Below are positions 23,111 to 32,152 of a stretch of 35,470 bases of DNA, in pieces. Location: assembly GCA_015661395.1 (NCBI GenBank), contig JACWML010000029.1, positions 1 through 35,470 on the forward strand. Direction: 5' to 3'. Under the pieces are notes generated by a model. It did no database searches and had not been told where the DNA came from. It saw nothing but the letters and a program-made list of their open reading frames with translations. Each line of letters begins with the position of its first letter. The stretch's first letter is position 1. The position numbers and the translations under genes are program-made. The stretch comes from Methanomicrobia archaeon (GTDB taxonomy: Archaea > Halobacteriota > Bog-38 > Methanoflorentales > Methanoflorentaceae).

Positions 23111-24166
23111 ATGTGGGTGACGAACTGCTACAACGGTTCAGGGCGACCTTTAGACGTTAGGAAAAGGTACAGCAGCGTTGAGCGCCCGCTTTTCATTTTG
23201 ATTCTCTCCAATACGGATATAGCGACTATTCCCGGCATATCAGGTGCTGGAAGCACTCAAGATTACATTCAACACACGCCAGCTGCTGACGCTGAAATTG
23301 TCTCCAACGGGAAACTGAAAACGATTGGAGTAATGCCTGATGCGCCGTCTGGAGCCGTCACTCCTGCCGTTCTCACACGGGCCGGACTTAATCTGTCACA
23401 AAGCGCACACCTTCTGATAAACTCAGGCTTGAAGATTGTCCCGGGAGTCCCCTATTACGACTTACGAACGAAACACGGCAGCGACATCCGATTTGCGCCG
23501 GCAGTGCCCGACGCTAACGCAATCGAAAAGGCTGCCAAAAAGCTTGCTGCGTGCTTTGACTGCGACTTAGCAATAATAGGGGAGACTATTCCTGGAGGCA
23601 CAACCACCGCGCTGTGCGTGCTGCGAGCGCTCGGCTTTAGCGCTAACGTGAGCAGCAGCCTCGCGACGAATCCGACGGCTTTGAAAGAAAAAGTCGCAAG
23701 AGAGGCGCTGCGCCGGGCTTCTATTAGTCAGGGAAACTTGCGAAACGATCCCATGCGAGCGATTGAACTACTTGGTGATCCAATGATGCCCTGTGCGGTC
23801 GGACTCACCGAAGGTTTCCTCCGCTCCGGAAAAGAAGTTATTTTAGCAGGCGGAACGCAAATGGGTGCAGTTGCAGCCGCGTTGCGTGCACTCAACGTTT
23901 CCACCAACCTTGTACTAGCTACGACAAAGTACGTCTTTGACGATCGTTCAGCGCGGTTTATGAAGCTAGTTAAGGCGTTAGACATTGATGCATTTAGCGC
24001 CGATCCAGGCTTCTCAAAAAGCTCGGTTGATGCGCTTCAGAAATATGAGCGGGGAGAGGTGAAAGAAGGTGTGGGAGCAGGAGGGGCCATGACCCTAGCG
24101 TGCATACGTGGCTACGATCAATACGCCTACAGACGGGAGGTAGAGGCTGTCATCAAGCGCCTGTAA
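23111..24166 (+). CDS. CobT-family nicotinate mononucleotide phosphoribosyltransferase-like protein (TIGR00303/UPF0284)
   Basis: A 351-residue protein related to CobT. Family blocks include LSNTDIATIPGISGAG, TPAADAEIV, AIIGETIPGGTTTALCVLRA, LAGGTQMGAVAAALRAL and the end block GAGGAMTLACIRGY. CobT transfers ribose phosphate from nicotinate mononucleotide to the lower-ligand base of cobamides; the archaeal group is assigned this role. The first 25 or so residues are unlike the family, so the real start may be inside this frame. Sitting 54 bases after the LarA-family gene, it may be co-transcribed; both proteins deal with nicotinate nucleotides. Confidence 0.83.
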   Translation: MWVTNCYNGSGRPLDVRKRYSSVERPLFILILSNTDIATIPGISGAGSTQDYIQHTPAADAEIVSNGKLKTIGVMPDAPSGAVTPAVLTRAGLNLSQSAHLLINSGLKIVPGVPYYDLRTKHGSDIRFAPAVPDANAIEKAAKKLAACFDCDLAIIGETIPGGTTTALCVLRALGFSANVSSSLATNPTALKEKVAREALRRASISQGNLRNDPMRAIELLGDPMMPCAVGLTEGFLRSGKEVILAGGTQMGAVAAALRALNVSTNLVLATTKYVFDDRSARFMKLVKALDIDAFSADPGFSKSSVDALQKYERGEVKEGVGAGGAMTLACIRGYDQYAYRREVEAVIKRL

Positions 24167-24231
24167 CGCATATGTGCCAATCGCAACGCCTACGTGGGCA
24201 CTTGCGGCCAGAAAAGACGACGCTCAACAAA

Positions 24232-24240
24232 CTATAAAAG
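24232..24240 (+). promoter_or_regulatory. TATA box of pyrBI
   Basis: CTATAAAAG is centred about 28 bases before the ATG at 24264. It supports the shorter pyrB start and a leaderless message, separate from the CobT-family gene. Confidence 0.6.
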
Positions 24241-24263
24241 TATCAGTTAACAATACTTATAGG

Positions 24264-25166
24264 ATGTTCAAGCAAAAACACATCGTTTCAATGCGAGATT
24301 TAACGCGCGATGATGTGGACTTTGTGCTGGACTATGCTGAAAAGATGATGTCGTGCGCAAAAGCCGGCGTGCGGCTGCTGCAAAACCGGATTTTGGCGCT
24401 GCTTTTTTTCGAACCTAGTACGAGAACGCAACTTTCGTTTGACTCAGCGATGAAGCGGCTCGGCGGTTCTACTTTAAGCTTAACCTCGGAAGATAGCTCT
24501 GTGCTAAAAGGTGAAACTCTTGCTGACACGATAAAAGTCGTCGGTGGATACGCAGATGCGATTGTCCTGCGACATCCGAGGGAAGGAGCAGCGCGCATGG
24601 CTAGCGAAATATCAAGCGTGCCCATCATTAACGGAGGCGATGGGGCGGGTCATCACCCCACTCAAACTCTTCTCGATCTCTATACAATAAGAAAGGAGAG
24701 TCATCTACACGACCTCAACATCGCTTTGCTAGGGGATCTCAAATACGGACGGACTGCCCATTCCCTGGCCTATGCCTTAAATATGTACGATGCGAACATC
24801 ACACTTGTAGCCCCAGAGGGGCTCCAAATGCCCAAGCACATCGTTAGTACGCTAGATTCCGTCAGATTAACTGAAGACATCGACGAGGTCATTCGCGACG
24901 TAGATGTGCTCTATGTCACGCGAATACAAAAAGAACGATTTCCTGATCTAAACGAATATTTGCGCGTCGCCAAAAGCTACAGGATAACGCTGCCAGTTTT
25001 GGAGGGAGTGCGCGATAATCTGATTATCATGCATCCGCTGCCGCGCGTAGACGAAATAGCTCAAGAAGTTGATCAAACGAAATACGCGAAGTACTTCAAA
25101 CAAGCGTTCTATGGGATACCTGTGAGAATGGCGTTGCTTGCGATTCTTTTGAATGGTGCGACATGA
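24264..25166 (+). CDS. pyrB: aspartate carbamoyltransferase catalytic subunit
   Basis: The ATG at 24264 ([20 protein letters not shown]) is chosen because this is the usual archaeal N-terminus and a TATA box sits just upstream; the frame is open further to 24174. About 300 residues. The carbamoyl-phosphate loop [38 protein letters not shown] and the aspartate-domain [15 protein letters not shown] are all present. It makes N-carbamoyl-aspartate, the committed step of pyrimidine synthesis. The stop overlaps the start of pyrI, so the subunits are coupled. Confidence 0.96.
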   Translation: MFKQKHIVSMRDLTRDDVDFVLDYAEKMMSCAKAGVRLLQNRILALLFFEPSTRTQLSFDSAMKRLGGSTLSLTSEDSSVLKGETLADTIKVVGGYADAIVLRHPREGAARMASEISSVPIINGGDGAGHHPTQTLLDLYTIRKESHLHDLNIALLGDLKYGRTAHSLAYALNMYDANITLVAPEGLQMPKHIVSTLDSVRLTEDIDEVIRDVDVLYVTRIQKERFPDLNEYLRVAKSYRITLPVLEGVRDNLIIMHPLPRVDEIAQEVDQTKYAKYFKQAFYGIPVRMALLAILLNGAT

Positions 25167-25639
25167 TTCCAGACAAAGACAAGGAGGAACTGAGAGTCCG
25201 ATCGATTCGAAACGGTTCTGTCATAGACCATATCACCGCCGGAAACGCCCTTAACGTGCTAAGAATACTCGGCATAACTGGAACTACGACCGCTATCGTT
25301 AGTGTGGTCATGAATGTGCCAAGCAAGAGGCTAGCATTCGGACGAAAAGATATCGTCAAGATTGAAGACCGCGAGCTAGTCCCGGCAGAAGTAGACAAAA
25401 TTGCGCTGATAGCCCCGCAGGCGACCATCAACATCATAAGAGACTACGAAGTGGTACAAAAGAAGTCAGTCGTCTTGCCGGATTTGATAACCCACGTTGT
25501 TCGATGCCCAAATCTAAATTGCATTTCAAATAGCGCAGAGCCGATCTATTCTAAGTTTAGAGTTCTCGATTCGTTTGTCCTACGCTGTGGCTACTGCGAA
25601 AGCATCATCGATAGCGATATCGCGACATACTTGATTTGA
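25163..25639 (+). CDS. pyrI: aspartate carbamoyltransferase regulatory subunit
   Basis: A 158-residue protein with an N-terminal allosteric domain ([19 protein letters not shown], the CTP/ATP-binding part) and a C-terminal zinc domain with four cysteines, CPNLNC and CGYC. That is the classic regulatory subunit that joins catalytic trimers and gives feedback inhibition by CTP. Its ATG overlaps the pyrB stop in an ATGA arrangement. Length is normal. Confidence 0.96.
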   Translation: MIPDKDKEELRVRSIRNGSVIDHITAGNALNVLRILGITGTTTAIVSVVMNVPSKRLAFGRKDIVKIEDRELVPAEVDKIALIAPQATINIIRDYEVVQKKSVVLPDLITHVVRCPNLNCISNSAEPIYSKFRVLDSFVLRCGYCESIIDSDIATYLI

Positions 25640-25854
25640 AGCTCTTCCCGCGAATCGCAAGCGCATTTAATTCGATTGCGCGCAGATTGTATACTGCCTT
25701 GCGCAAACCTACGAGCGAGCGTAAGCGGATTTGCTCCGCGATCAAGAGCGCAAGGCCTTACCAAACACCTTCAACCTTGAAGACGTCCTCATTGCATTAG
25801 TGGGCCTAAGAAAACGCTGCTTACCGATTGAACGGAGTTACTGCATTACATCGG

Positions 25855-26373
25855 TCAACCGATTTTCCGTGCTGCGAGTCTGATCGCTTCGACCAAGCTA
25901 TTCTGCGGCATAATAGATGCGACGGGGATCCGCAAGATTTTTTCAACGGTAGGACTGACGATGGGGGCGCAAACCAATGCGAGCGCTCCGTCGCGTTCAG
26001 CGTGGATAGCTGCAATCAAAGCTTCCTCAATTGACGTTGCTGGATACTCTCTAATTACAATTTCTTTTCCTTCTATCATCATGGTCCTCTCCGTTATCTT
26101 GTCGAGCACAGGTCTTGCAGCGACGACGGCAATAAGATCGCCCTTCTTCGAGGCTCCTTCGAGTCGTCTGACCGCTCGGACGATCTCTCTGAGTGTTTTG
26201 AGATTTGGTTCGCGTTCTCCTGAAATAATTTTGTACAGCGTGCTAGATGACACGCCTGATATGTCAGCAAACTTGGTAACCGTATATCCGAGTCCCTTTA
26301 TCGCTTGCAAAAGAGTACTTTTGAGTTCCTCGTCGGATGAAAACGTTGCCCGAATAAGATCATCTGCAAGCAT
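25855..26373 (-). CDS. HTH transcriptional regulator (COG1709-like)
   Basis: A 172-residue protein. The N-terminal half has a helix-turn-helix of the Xre/Cro type (YTVTKFADISGVSSSTLYKI, with SGEREPNLKTLREIV after it). The C-terminal part (LIAVVAARPVLDKI to the end) is an alpha/beta domain with an Arg-rich first turn and the ATSIEEALIAAIHAERDGA block, resembling archaeal predicted regulators of COG1709. The target is unknown. It is alone, convergent with pyrI and divergent from mtnA; an AT-rich TATA-like element at about 26403-26413 precedes it. Confidence 0.78.
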   Translation of the reverse strand: MLADDLIRATFSSDEELKSTLLQAIKGLGYTVTKFADISGVSSSTLYKIISGEREPNLKTLREIVRAVRRLEGASKKGDLIAVVAARPVLDKITERTMMIEGKEIVIREYPATSIEEALIAAIHAERDGALALVCAPIVSPTVEKILRIPVASIMPQNSLVEAIRLAARKIG

Positions 26374-26614
26374 GGCGATTTATGCAGACAGTTAACTACA
26401 CCTATTATTTAATGGTTGTTATAGGATAATGAATTGTACAAAACTGGAAAATGAGTCCTTTTTTGCACCAGATTCTGGCACTAGGCTTGGATTAGAGGCT
26501 TTCTTTCTGTTTTAGAGAGGTAGAGAACCGTTCGCTCGACCGGTGAGGCGTTGGCACGAGCTCAGGAGTAATAGCCACCGTTAAACTTGTAAACTTGAAT
26601 TCCTAGTAAAGAAT

Positions 26615-27649
26615 ATGGACCGGGAGTTTACCGAGAAACTAACGATTTTCTGGCACGGCGGCGCCATTATGTTGGTCGACCAAACGAAGCTTCCAATCGC
26701 CTATAAGCTCATCAAAATTACAACAATCAATCAGCTCATCATCGCAATAAATAAATTAAAAATACGCGGAGCGCCAGCTCTCGGAGCGGCCGGCGCCTAC
26801 GGCATTGCTCTTGCGGCGCACAACTCGACGGCTCGCACTGTATCTAAGTTAAAGATCCACGTGCATGCGGCAGCTAAATCAATTCTAGAAACACGACCAA
26901 CTGCCGCCAATCTGTTTTATGGAGTTGATCGCGTTCTGAAAGCGATAGATCTGTGCATCACGTCTGACGAAGTCCGAGAAACGGCGCTCGACGAGGCGAT
27001 ACGCATAGCAGAAGAAGATGTGATCACCAATAAAGCTTTGAGCGTCGTGGGGGCGTCTTTGCTTAAAGATGGTGACGTCGTCATGACCTACTGCAACGCA
27101 GGAAGGCTCGCCACCGTAGGCTGGGGGACTGCCTTGGGAATCATTCGCTCGGCAATACAGGAAGGAAAGCGGATCGCCGTATATGCGTGTGAGACAAGAC
27201 CACTCAACCAGGGCAGCCGCATCACCGCGTTTGAGTTGCTCGAAGACAACATTCCAACCACCTTGATCGCCGACAACATGGCGGCTTGGATGATGAGGCA
27301 AGGAAAAATCGACCACGTGATAGTCGGGGCAGACCGGATTACCCGATCGGAAGTCTACAACAAGGTCGGAACGTATATGCTCGCTATCTGCGCCAAGAAT
27401 CATGGCATACCATTTTACGTTGCCGCGCCTTTGTCAACCTTCGATTTTGAAAGTTCCGTCGTCAAGATTGAGGAGCGCGACGCCAATGAACTCAGGTTCT
27501 GGGGTGGGCAACAAATTGCCCCGAGCGCTGTCCAGGTTGAAAACCCCGCGTTCGATGCGACGCCCGTCGAATTCATCACTGGAATAATAACCGAAGAAGG
27601 CATCATAGACCCCCAACACGTCTTTCACAGGTCTGATACCCGGAGCTGA
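26615..27649 (+). CDS. mtnA: S-methyl-5-thioribose-1-phosphate isomerase
   Basis: A 344-residue member of the aIF-2B/MtnA fold. It shows IRGAPALGAAGAYGIALA, the catalytic Cys block TYCNAGRLATVGWGTALG, ETRPLNQGSRITAFEL, the catalytic Asp in VIVGADRITRSEVYNKVGTY, and the end block FDFESSV. The TYCNAG motif separates it from ribose-1,5-bisphosphate isomerase. It converts methylthioribose-1-phosphate to methylthioribulose-1-phosphate in methionine salvage, which clears the methylthioadenosine made by polyamine synthesis. That fits the hypusine genes nearby. An ACT-domain gene follows 5 bases later. Confidence 0.92.
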   Translation: MDREFTEKLTIFWHGGAIMLVDQTKLPIAYKLIKITTINQLIIAINKLKIRGAPALGAAGAYGIALAAHNSTARTVSKLKIHVHAAAKSILETRPTAANLFYGVDRVLKAIDLCITSDEVRETALDEAIRIAEEDVITNKALSVVGASLLKDGDVVMTYCNAGRLATVGWGTALGIIRSAIQEGKRIAVYACETRPLNQGSRITAFELLEDNIPTTLIADNMAAWMMRQGKIDHVIVGADRITRSEVYNKVGTYMLAICAKNHGIPFYVAAPLSTFDFESSVVKIEERDANELRFWGGQQIAPSAVQVENPAFDATPVEFITGIITEEGIIDPQHVFHRSDTRS

Positions 27650-27654
27650 CCGCG

Positions 27655-28323
27655 ATGGAAAACTTAACAGCGATAAATGTTATATGCCAAGACAAGCCCG
27701 GCGTTTTGAGAGATGTTGCCGCGGCAGTTGCCCGTTTTGAAGGTAATATACGATATACCCAGCAGTTTATTCTCACGAAGGGGAAGCACAAGGGCTTGGC
27801 TGAAATCTACATGGAGATCGCAAACGTCTCAAGCGTGCCAGACTTGGCTAAAAAGCTTGAGGCCATCTCTGATGTCGACAGCATTTCTTTTCATGAGCCT
27901 TTCGAGAAGATTTGGGGATCTAGAATCATTATAATCGGCGGTGGTGCTCAGGTCGCGCAAGTAGCCCTCGGAGCCATTACGGAAGCTGATCGACATAACA
28001 TACGCGGAGAGCGAATCAGCATTGACACATTGCCAATAGTAGACGAAGACAATATAGCGAAAGCAGTAAATGCGGTATCCAGGACGCATCGCGCAAGCAT
28101 ATTGGTGCTCGCAGGCTCGCTTATGGGAGGAAAAATCGCTGAGGAGGTCAAGAAGCTACAAAAAGAGGGTTTTAAGGTAATTGCCCTGAACATGGCGGGG
28201 TCCGTGCCGGAAATCGCGGACCTAGTAGTCACTGATCCTGTGCAGGCGGGAACATTTGCCGTGATGGCAATCGCGAAAACAGCAAGCTTTGACTTAGATC
28301 GAGTTTCAGGCAGACGCTTCTAG
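27655..28323 (+). CDS. ACT-domain protein with DUF5612-like C-terminal domain
   Basis: A 222-residue protein. An N-terminal ACT domain (residues 4-85, with VICQDKPGVLRDVAAAVARF, the classic glycine-bearing ligand loop) is followed by an alpha/beta domain (from about 92: RIIIIGGGAQVAQVALGAIT, ending in LNMAGSVPEIADLVVTDPVQ). This two-part layout is known from methanogen proteins annotated as ACT/DUF5612; the function is unknown, and amino-acid sensing is likely. The 5-base gap to mtnA implies one operon, so a link to methionine salvage is a reasonable guess. It converges with dys. Confidence 0.75.
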   Translation: MENLTAINVICQDKPGVLRDVAAAVARFEGNIRYTQQFILTKGKHKGLAEIYMEIANVSSVPDLAKKLEAISDVDSISFHEPFEKIWGSRIIIIGGGAQVAQVALGAITEADRHNIRGERISIDTLPIVDEDNIAKAVNAVSRTHRASILVLAGSLMGGKIAEEVKKLQKEGFKVIALNMAGSVPEIADLVVTDPVQAGTFAVMAIAKTASFDLDRVSGRRF

Positions 28324-28344
28324 CCTTTCAAAATCGCCGCAGTT

Positions 28345-29280
28345 TCACAATGTGGCAGCTACTAAGATCGGCAGCGTGATAGTAGCGTCTGAATACACCG
28401 TTACCGTATCAGCATGCTCACCGATCTTCCCCCAAGATTTCGCCTCATCCAAAGTGGCACCGGAGAGCCCCCCCGTCTCAGGGGTATCCATTGTGAGTTG
28501 AATGGCGAAATCAAACCCTTTGGGAACAAGAAGCATGGACTGCATAATGAAGTTCTTTGGAACGCCTCCGCCAACAAAAAGCGCTCCTGCTCGTCGTGCT
28601 TTGTAGCAGATGTCCATTATTTGCCGAATATCCTTGAACGTGTCGACTTGAAGATCGCGTTTATATCCAAACACCCAACTCTGAAGCCCGATCGATGAGT
28701 CAGCGATGGCCGGACAAAACACAGGCACTTCGTTATCTACAGCGGCCCGTAGAATAGAGTTTTTGTCCTCTATGCGTGACCCTATCTCCTGCAAAAAATC
28801 GCAAATCGTAAACAGCTTTTGTGGGTGGGAATCGAGAATATCAGCAACTATCGCGTCAAACCTTTCTTCAAACGTTGTGAAATGTTGGTCAGCCAAATAG
28901 ACGTCATATATCCTATCAATCTTGCAGTTTTTCAGTTCGATGTCGTTCGCAGTGCATTGTCCTTGACAATGCTCGCCTCCGAAAGCTTCGATCATGTCGT
29001 GCACAAGATTGGCGCCTGTGGTAACCAGCACATCAATATCGCGGCGCCTGATCATGTCAGCCACAACTTGCCGCATTCCTGCTGGAATCATGGCGCCAGC
29101 GAGGCCAAAAAAGCTCGTGACGTCTTCAGCTTGCATTTGTTTGTATATTTTAACAGCCCGAGCTAAGCGACCGGCTCCAAAAGCGCAGGTTTCGTACTGC
29201 TTCATTAGGTCCGCTACAGTGATGCCTTTTCCGACCTTTGCGTGTTTGACAGGGTTCACCGAATAGTCTCCGTTTCCCAT
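28345..29280 (-). CDS. dys: deoxyhypusine synthase
   Basis: A 311-residue protein with the family blocks AFGAGRLARAVKIYKQM, FFGLAGAMIPAGMR, VTTGANLVHDMIEAFGGEHC, and GALFVGGGVPKNF with the catalytic Lys242. It transfers the aminobutyl group of spermidine (NAD-dependent) to one lysine of aIF5A. Its start lies inside the 3' end of the agmatinase gene (25-base overlap), and aIF5A is just upstream, so substrate protein, polyamine enzyme and modifying enzyme are encoded together. Archaea often use alternative polyamines; some lineages are reported to use agmatine and then need agmatinase, which would suit this order. Confidence 0.94.
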   Translation of the reverse strand: MGNGDYSVNPVKHAKVGKGITVADLMKQYETCAFGAGRLARAVKIYKQMQAEDVTSFFGLAGAMIPAGMRQVVADMIRRRDIDVLVTTGANLVHDMIEAFGGEHCQGQCTANDIELKNCKIDRIYDVYLADQHFTTFEERFDAIVADILDSHPQKLFTICDFLQEIGSRIEDKNSILRAAVDNEVPVFCPAIADSSIGLQSWVFGYKRDLQVDTFKDIRQIMDICYKARRAGALFVGGGVPKNFIMQSMLLVPKGFDFAIQLTMDTPETGGLSGATLDEAKSWGKIGEHADTVTVYSDATITLPILVAATL

Positions 29281-30128
29281 GGCTTTTCGTAGTCCGTCAT
29301 TAAGCGAGCAAACAAGAAATCTCGAACAAGTTTCGCGCCGACAAGAGCCGAAATTCCCATATCGTAATCGGGAGTGATTTCAACCATATCGAAACCGACC
29401 ACGCGAGATGAAATCTCTCTGATCGCCGTTCGCAGTTCCAAAGGTGTCAACCCATAGGGCTCTGGATTTCCGACTCCAGGCGCATACGCCGGGTCTAGGA
29501 CGTCCACGTCAATTGAGAGATACACCGCCCTGTTTTCGACTGACGGCGCAATATCATTCAAAATTTTCTTGATCCCTACACGTCTAATCCGGTCCATCGT
29601 ATAAATAGCACTGGTGTCTAGCGCCCTCTCATACTCATCGCGCGCCCCACTGCGGATTCCGATTTGAATCAGCGGAACGTGAAGACCGAATACGTTCCGC
29701 GAGACGCACGCGTGTCCGCATTCATTTCCAAGATAATTTTCTTTGAAATCTAGGTGCGCGTCAAAAATAACCGCGATGAGCTCCATCTTGTTCGCAAGTG
29801 CCCTGACGCACGGAAATGTGAGTGAGTGCTCACCACCTAACGCTATCGGGACTTTTCCGTCTTCCACTATGCGAGACGTTGTTGCCTCCAGATCGGCAAT
29901 CATGTCGTCCAGGTTGCCATACTCCGTATCGCCTATATCACATACCAGCGACTCTGAAAGCTCACAATCACACTCAAAGTCGTACGGCTCAAAATTCTGA
30001 GAAGCTTTGCGTACAGCTTCAGGCGCCCATCGGGAACCCGATCTAAAAGAGGACGTGCCGTCGAACAAGACGCCGTGAATAACGTATTTGCTGCTTGCGT
30101 AATCAGAACCTGAATCGGCAAATATCAT
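29256..30128 (-). CDS. speB: agmatinase (ureohydrolase family)
   Basis: A 290-residue ureohydrolase with all manganese ligands: His101 in LGGEHSLTF, Asp123, His125 and Asp127 in FDAHLDF, Asp207 and Asp209 in LSIDVDVLDPAYAPG. His139 (GHACVSR) is the proton-shuttle position. It hydrolyses agmatine to putrescine and urea. The gene is between aIF5A and dys on the same strand, 32 bases after the aIF5A stop and overlapping dys, which ties polyamine supply to hypusine formation. An agmatinyl-protein substrate rather than free agmatine is possible. Confidence 0.92.
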   Translation of the reverse strand: MIFADSGSDYASSKYVIHGVLFDGTSSFRSGSRWAPEAVRKASQNFEPYDFECDCELSESLVCDIGDTEYGNLDDMIADLEATTSRIVEDGKVPIALGGEHSLTFPCVRALANKMELIAVIFDAHLDFKENYLGNECGHACVSRNVFGLHVPLIQIGIRSGARDEYERALDTSAIYTMDRIRRVGIKKILNDIAPSVENRAVYLSIDVDVLDPAYAPGVGNPEPYGLTPLELRTAIREISSRVVGFDMVEITPDYDMGISALVGAKLVRDFLFARLMTDYEKPWETETIR

Positions 30129-30160
30129 GCGTCAAAAAGTCAACTGTTTGGTTGAATCTA

Positions 30161-30544
30161 TTATTTGATATCTAATTTGCGCTTTCCCATCGATTCCAGA
30201 TACTGGACGTCTTTGCCTGCCTTCAGTTTATCCATATGTTCTGGCGGAATCTCAATCTCAAAAGTCGAATAGTCGTTGAGATCCATGAGCTGCGCAACAC
30301 TTCCCATAACAGAAAGAACTTGAGCCCCTTTTCTTTCGACAATGGGGACGTAAATCTTGGCGCTAACCGGCTGCACGATCGATCGCTTTTGGCCATCGAA
30401 AACTCCGATCGCGTCTATCCTCGCTTTGGCTGATCCGTGCTTACCAGGCTTTGATGTTGCCAAACTAACTATAGTAGAGGGTTCATCGTCAATTATAATA
30501 TAACGGCCGACTTTCAGCGTCCTTATTTCCGTTTGCTCCTTCAT
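30161..30544 (-). CDS. translation factor aIF5A
   Basis: A 127-residue protein with an N-terminal SH3-like domain and C-terminal OB fold. The hypusination loop is ATSKPGKHGSAKARID, with the modified lysine at position 35. aIF5A binds the ribosomal E site and helps with slow peptide bonds. The family blocks RSIVQPVSAKIYVPIVERKG and the length are normal. A strong TATA element about 25 bases upstream predicts a leaderless transcript covering agmatinase and dys too. Confidence 0.96.
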   Translation of the reverse strand: MKEQTEIRTLKVGRYIIIDDEPSTIVSLATSKPGKHGSAKARIDAIGVFDGQKRSIVQPVSAKIYVPIVERKGAQVLSVMGSVAQLMDLNDYSTFEIEIPPEHMDKLKAGKDVQYLESMGKRKLDIK

Positions 30545-30563
30545 ACGGGGTAATAGACAAGCA

Positions 30564-30574
30564 TTAAATATAAA
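30564..30574 (-). promoter_or_regulatory. TATA box of the hypusine operon
   Basis: On the minus strand TTTATATTTAA is centred about 25 bases before the aIF5A ATG at 30544, fitting a leaderless start. Confidence 0.6.
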
Positions 30575-30654
30575 TGTATACGCATTAACGTAAAAGGCTT
30601 AGCGCCCAGCAACGCACGCTATTCAGGAAAACGACGAGATTTGGGTCAGTAGAA

Positions 30655-31455
30655 ATGCGCATAGGAATCGTCTCTAGATGTGATATTAAAGAAGCAACCG
30701 ACTTAGCTACTAAAATCGGTCGCCATATAAAAGGCCGTGCTGATGCAATCTATGACGATCAAACTGCTCGCGCACTTGGGCAAGAAGGGGTGGAACTCGA
30801 ACGCTTCGACGTCGACGTAATAGTGACCGTAGGCGGCGACGGGACGATCCTGCGAGTTCTCCAAAACATTCCACACCCGATTCCAGTGGTCGGCATAAAC
30901 GTCGGAAAAGTCGGCTTCCTAGCGGAAGTCAGCCCGGAACAGGCGCTCAGCGTCGTTGAAAGCCTACTCAACGGCTTCCGTGTCTCGGCACGCTCGAGAC
31001 TAGCAGTGTCAGTCAATGGCCGACGCCTGCCGTCCGCTACCAACGAGGCGGTAATCGTCACTTCACGGCCGGCAAAAATACTTGAGTGCAGCATGAAGGT
31101 GGATGATCATATTCTTGATGTGCTGCGTGCAGATGGCGTTATCGTCGCTACGCCTACTGGGTCAACCGCGTACGCAATGAGCGCTGGCGGTCCGATCGTG
31201 GATCCACGAGTAGATGCATTCCTTATTGTCCCTCTTGCGCCCTATAGGCTTTCCGTCCGTCCTTGGGTCGTGTACGGTGAGAGCACCGTAGTCATCAAAA
31301 TAGAGGAAAAGGACGCTGCTATCGTCATTGACGGGCAATACAATGAAACCGTTCACAAAGGCGATGAGATCCGCTTTGACAAAGATGATCAGAAATCGCT
31401 GTTTGTTCTTGTCGAAAAGAGTTTTTTTGAAAAAGTCTTAACGAAGCTGAGATAA
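30655..31455 (+). CDS. nadK: NAD kinase
   Basis: A 266-residue protein with VTVGGDGTILRVLQNI (the GGDGT ATP/NAD-binding motif), VGINVGKVGFLAEV, the ATNEAVI block and the TPTGSTAYAMSAGGPIVDP motif. It phosphorylates NAD to NADP in the cytoplasm. It is the short archaeal form without an N-terminal extension. The gene is alone, divergent from aIF5A across 110 bases and convergent with rnhB. Confidence 0.95.
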   Translation: MRIGIVSRCDIKEATDLATKIGRHIKGRADAIYDDQTARALGQEGVELERFDVDVIVTVGGDGTILRVLQNIPHPIPVVGINVGKVGFLAEVSPEQALSVVESLLNGFRVSARSRLAVSVNGRRLPSATNEAVIVTSRPAKILECSMKVDDHILDVLRADGVIVATPTGSTAYAMSAGGPIVDPRVDAFLIVPLAPYRLSVRPWVVYGESTVVIKIEEKDAAIVIDGQYNETVHKGDEIRFDKDDQKSLFVLVEKSFFEKVLTKLR

Positions 31456-31486
31456 GGCGTCGCCACCAGTGCTTTAGTTGTTGGCG

Positions 31487-32146
31487 TTAGGAAGAGCTGC
31501 TTTCGTGCTTATCAGGGGTAGAACTCAACAAGTTCTGAGCTGTTTTCCAAGAACGTCTCGTTCCAGGTGGCAGATCACCTCGTGCATCCAACCACTTTTT
31601 CAAAAAAGCAATCGTGGTAGCGTCTGACGGATAACCACTGCCAATAGTGGCACCGAGAGAGCGTTCGAGGGCTCTTATGCTGTTATCTCTGCTTACTTTG
31701 GCGATGATTGACGCAGCCGACACAATAGCGTAATTTGTATCTGCCTTGTGCTCAGCGATTACCTTGTTTATCCCGCTCGCTTCCTTCACGCGCTCAGAGA
31801 ACCGCGATGCATTTACGTCAGCAGCATCAACAAATGCTACATCGGGCCTTAAATATCGCAAGGCTTGAGCATGGCCTTTCACGAGGATTTCGTTGACAGT
31901 AAACACTGTTCTTAGTTCATCTATTTGTTGAGCAGTAATCTCTTGCAATTGCACGGCGCATACCTTTTCGATCCGTTTCGACAGAAATTCGCGCCGCTTT
32001 GGGCTCAACGCTTTTGAGTCTTTAAGCCCCATCCTCTCCAAGTACTTTAGTCCCGAAGAGTCAATACAAACTCCTGCAACGAAAAGAGATCCCAGTACAG
32101 CTCCTTTGCCTGCTTCATCCACACCAGCAAGCTTCATGTCGCTCAA
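31487..32146 (-). CDS. rnhB: ribonuclease HII
   Basis: A 219-residue RNase HII. AGVDEAGKGAVLGSLFVAGV carries the first two acidic catalytic residues, VAFVDAADVNASRF the third, and IVSAASIIAKVSRD the last block. It cleaves the RNA strand of RNA-DNA hybrids, including single ribonucleotides in DNA. The usual GRGPVIGP is GKGAVLGS here, a mild variant. It follows the reductase gene by 6 bases and is the last gene of the minus-strand operon. Confidence 0.93.
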   Translation of the reverse strand: MSDMKLAGVDEAGKGAVLGSLFVAGVCIDSSGLKYLERMGLKDSKALSPKRREFLSKRIEKVCAVQLQEITAQQIDELRTVFTVNEILVKGHAQALRYLRPDVAFVDAADVNASRFSERVKEASGINKVIAEHKADTNYAIVSAASIIAKVSRDNSIRALERSLGATIGSGYPSDATTIAFLKKWLDARGDLPPGTRRSWKTAQNLLSSTPDKHESSSS

Positions 32147-32152
32147 ATTGCC

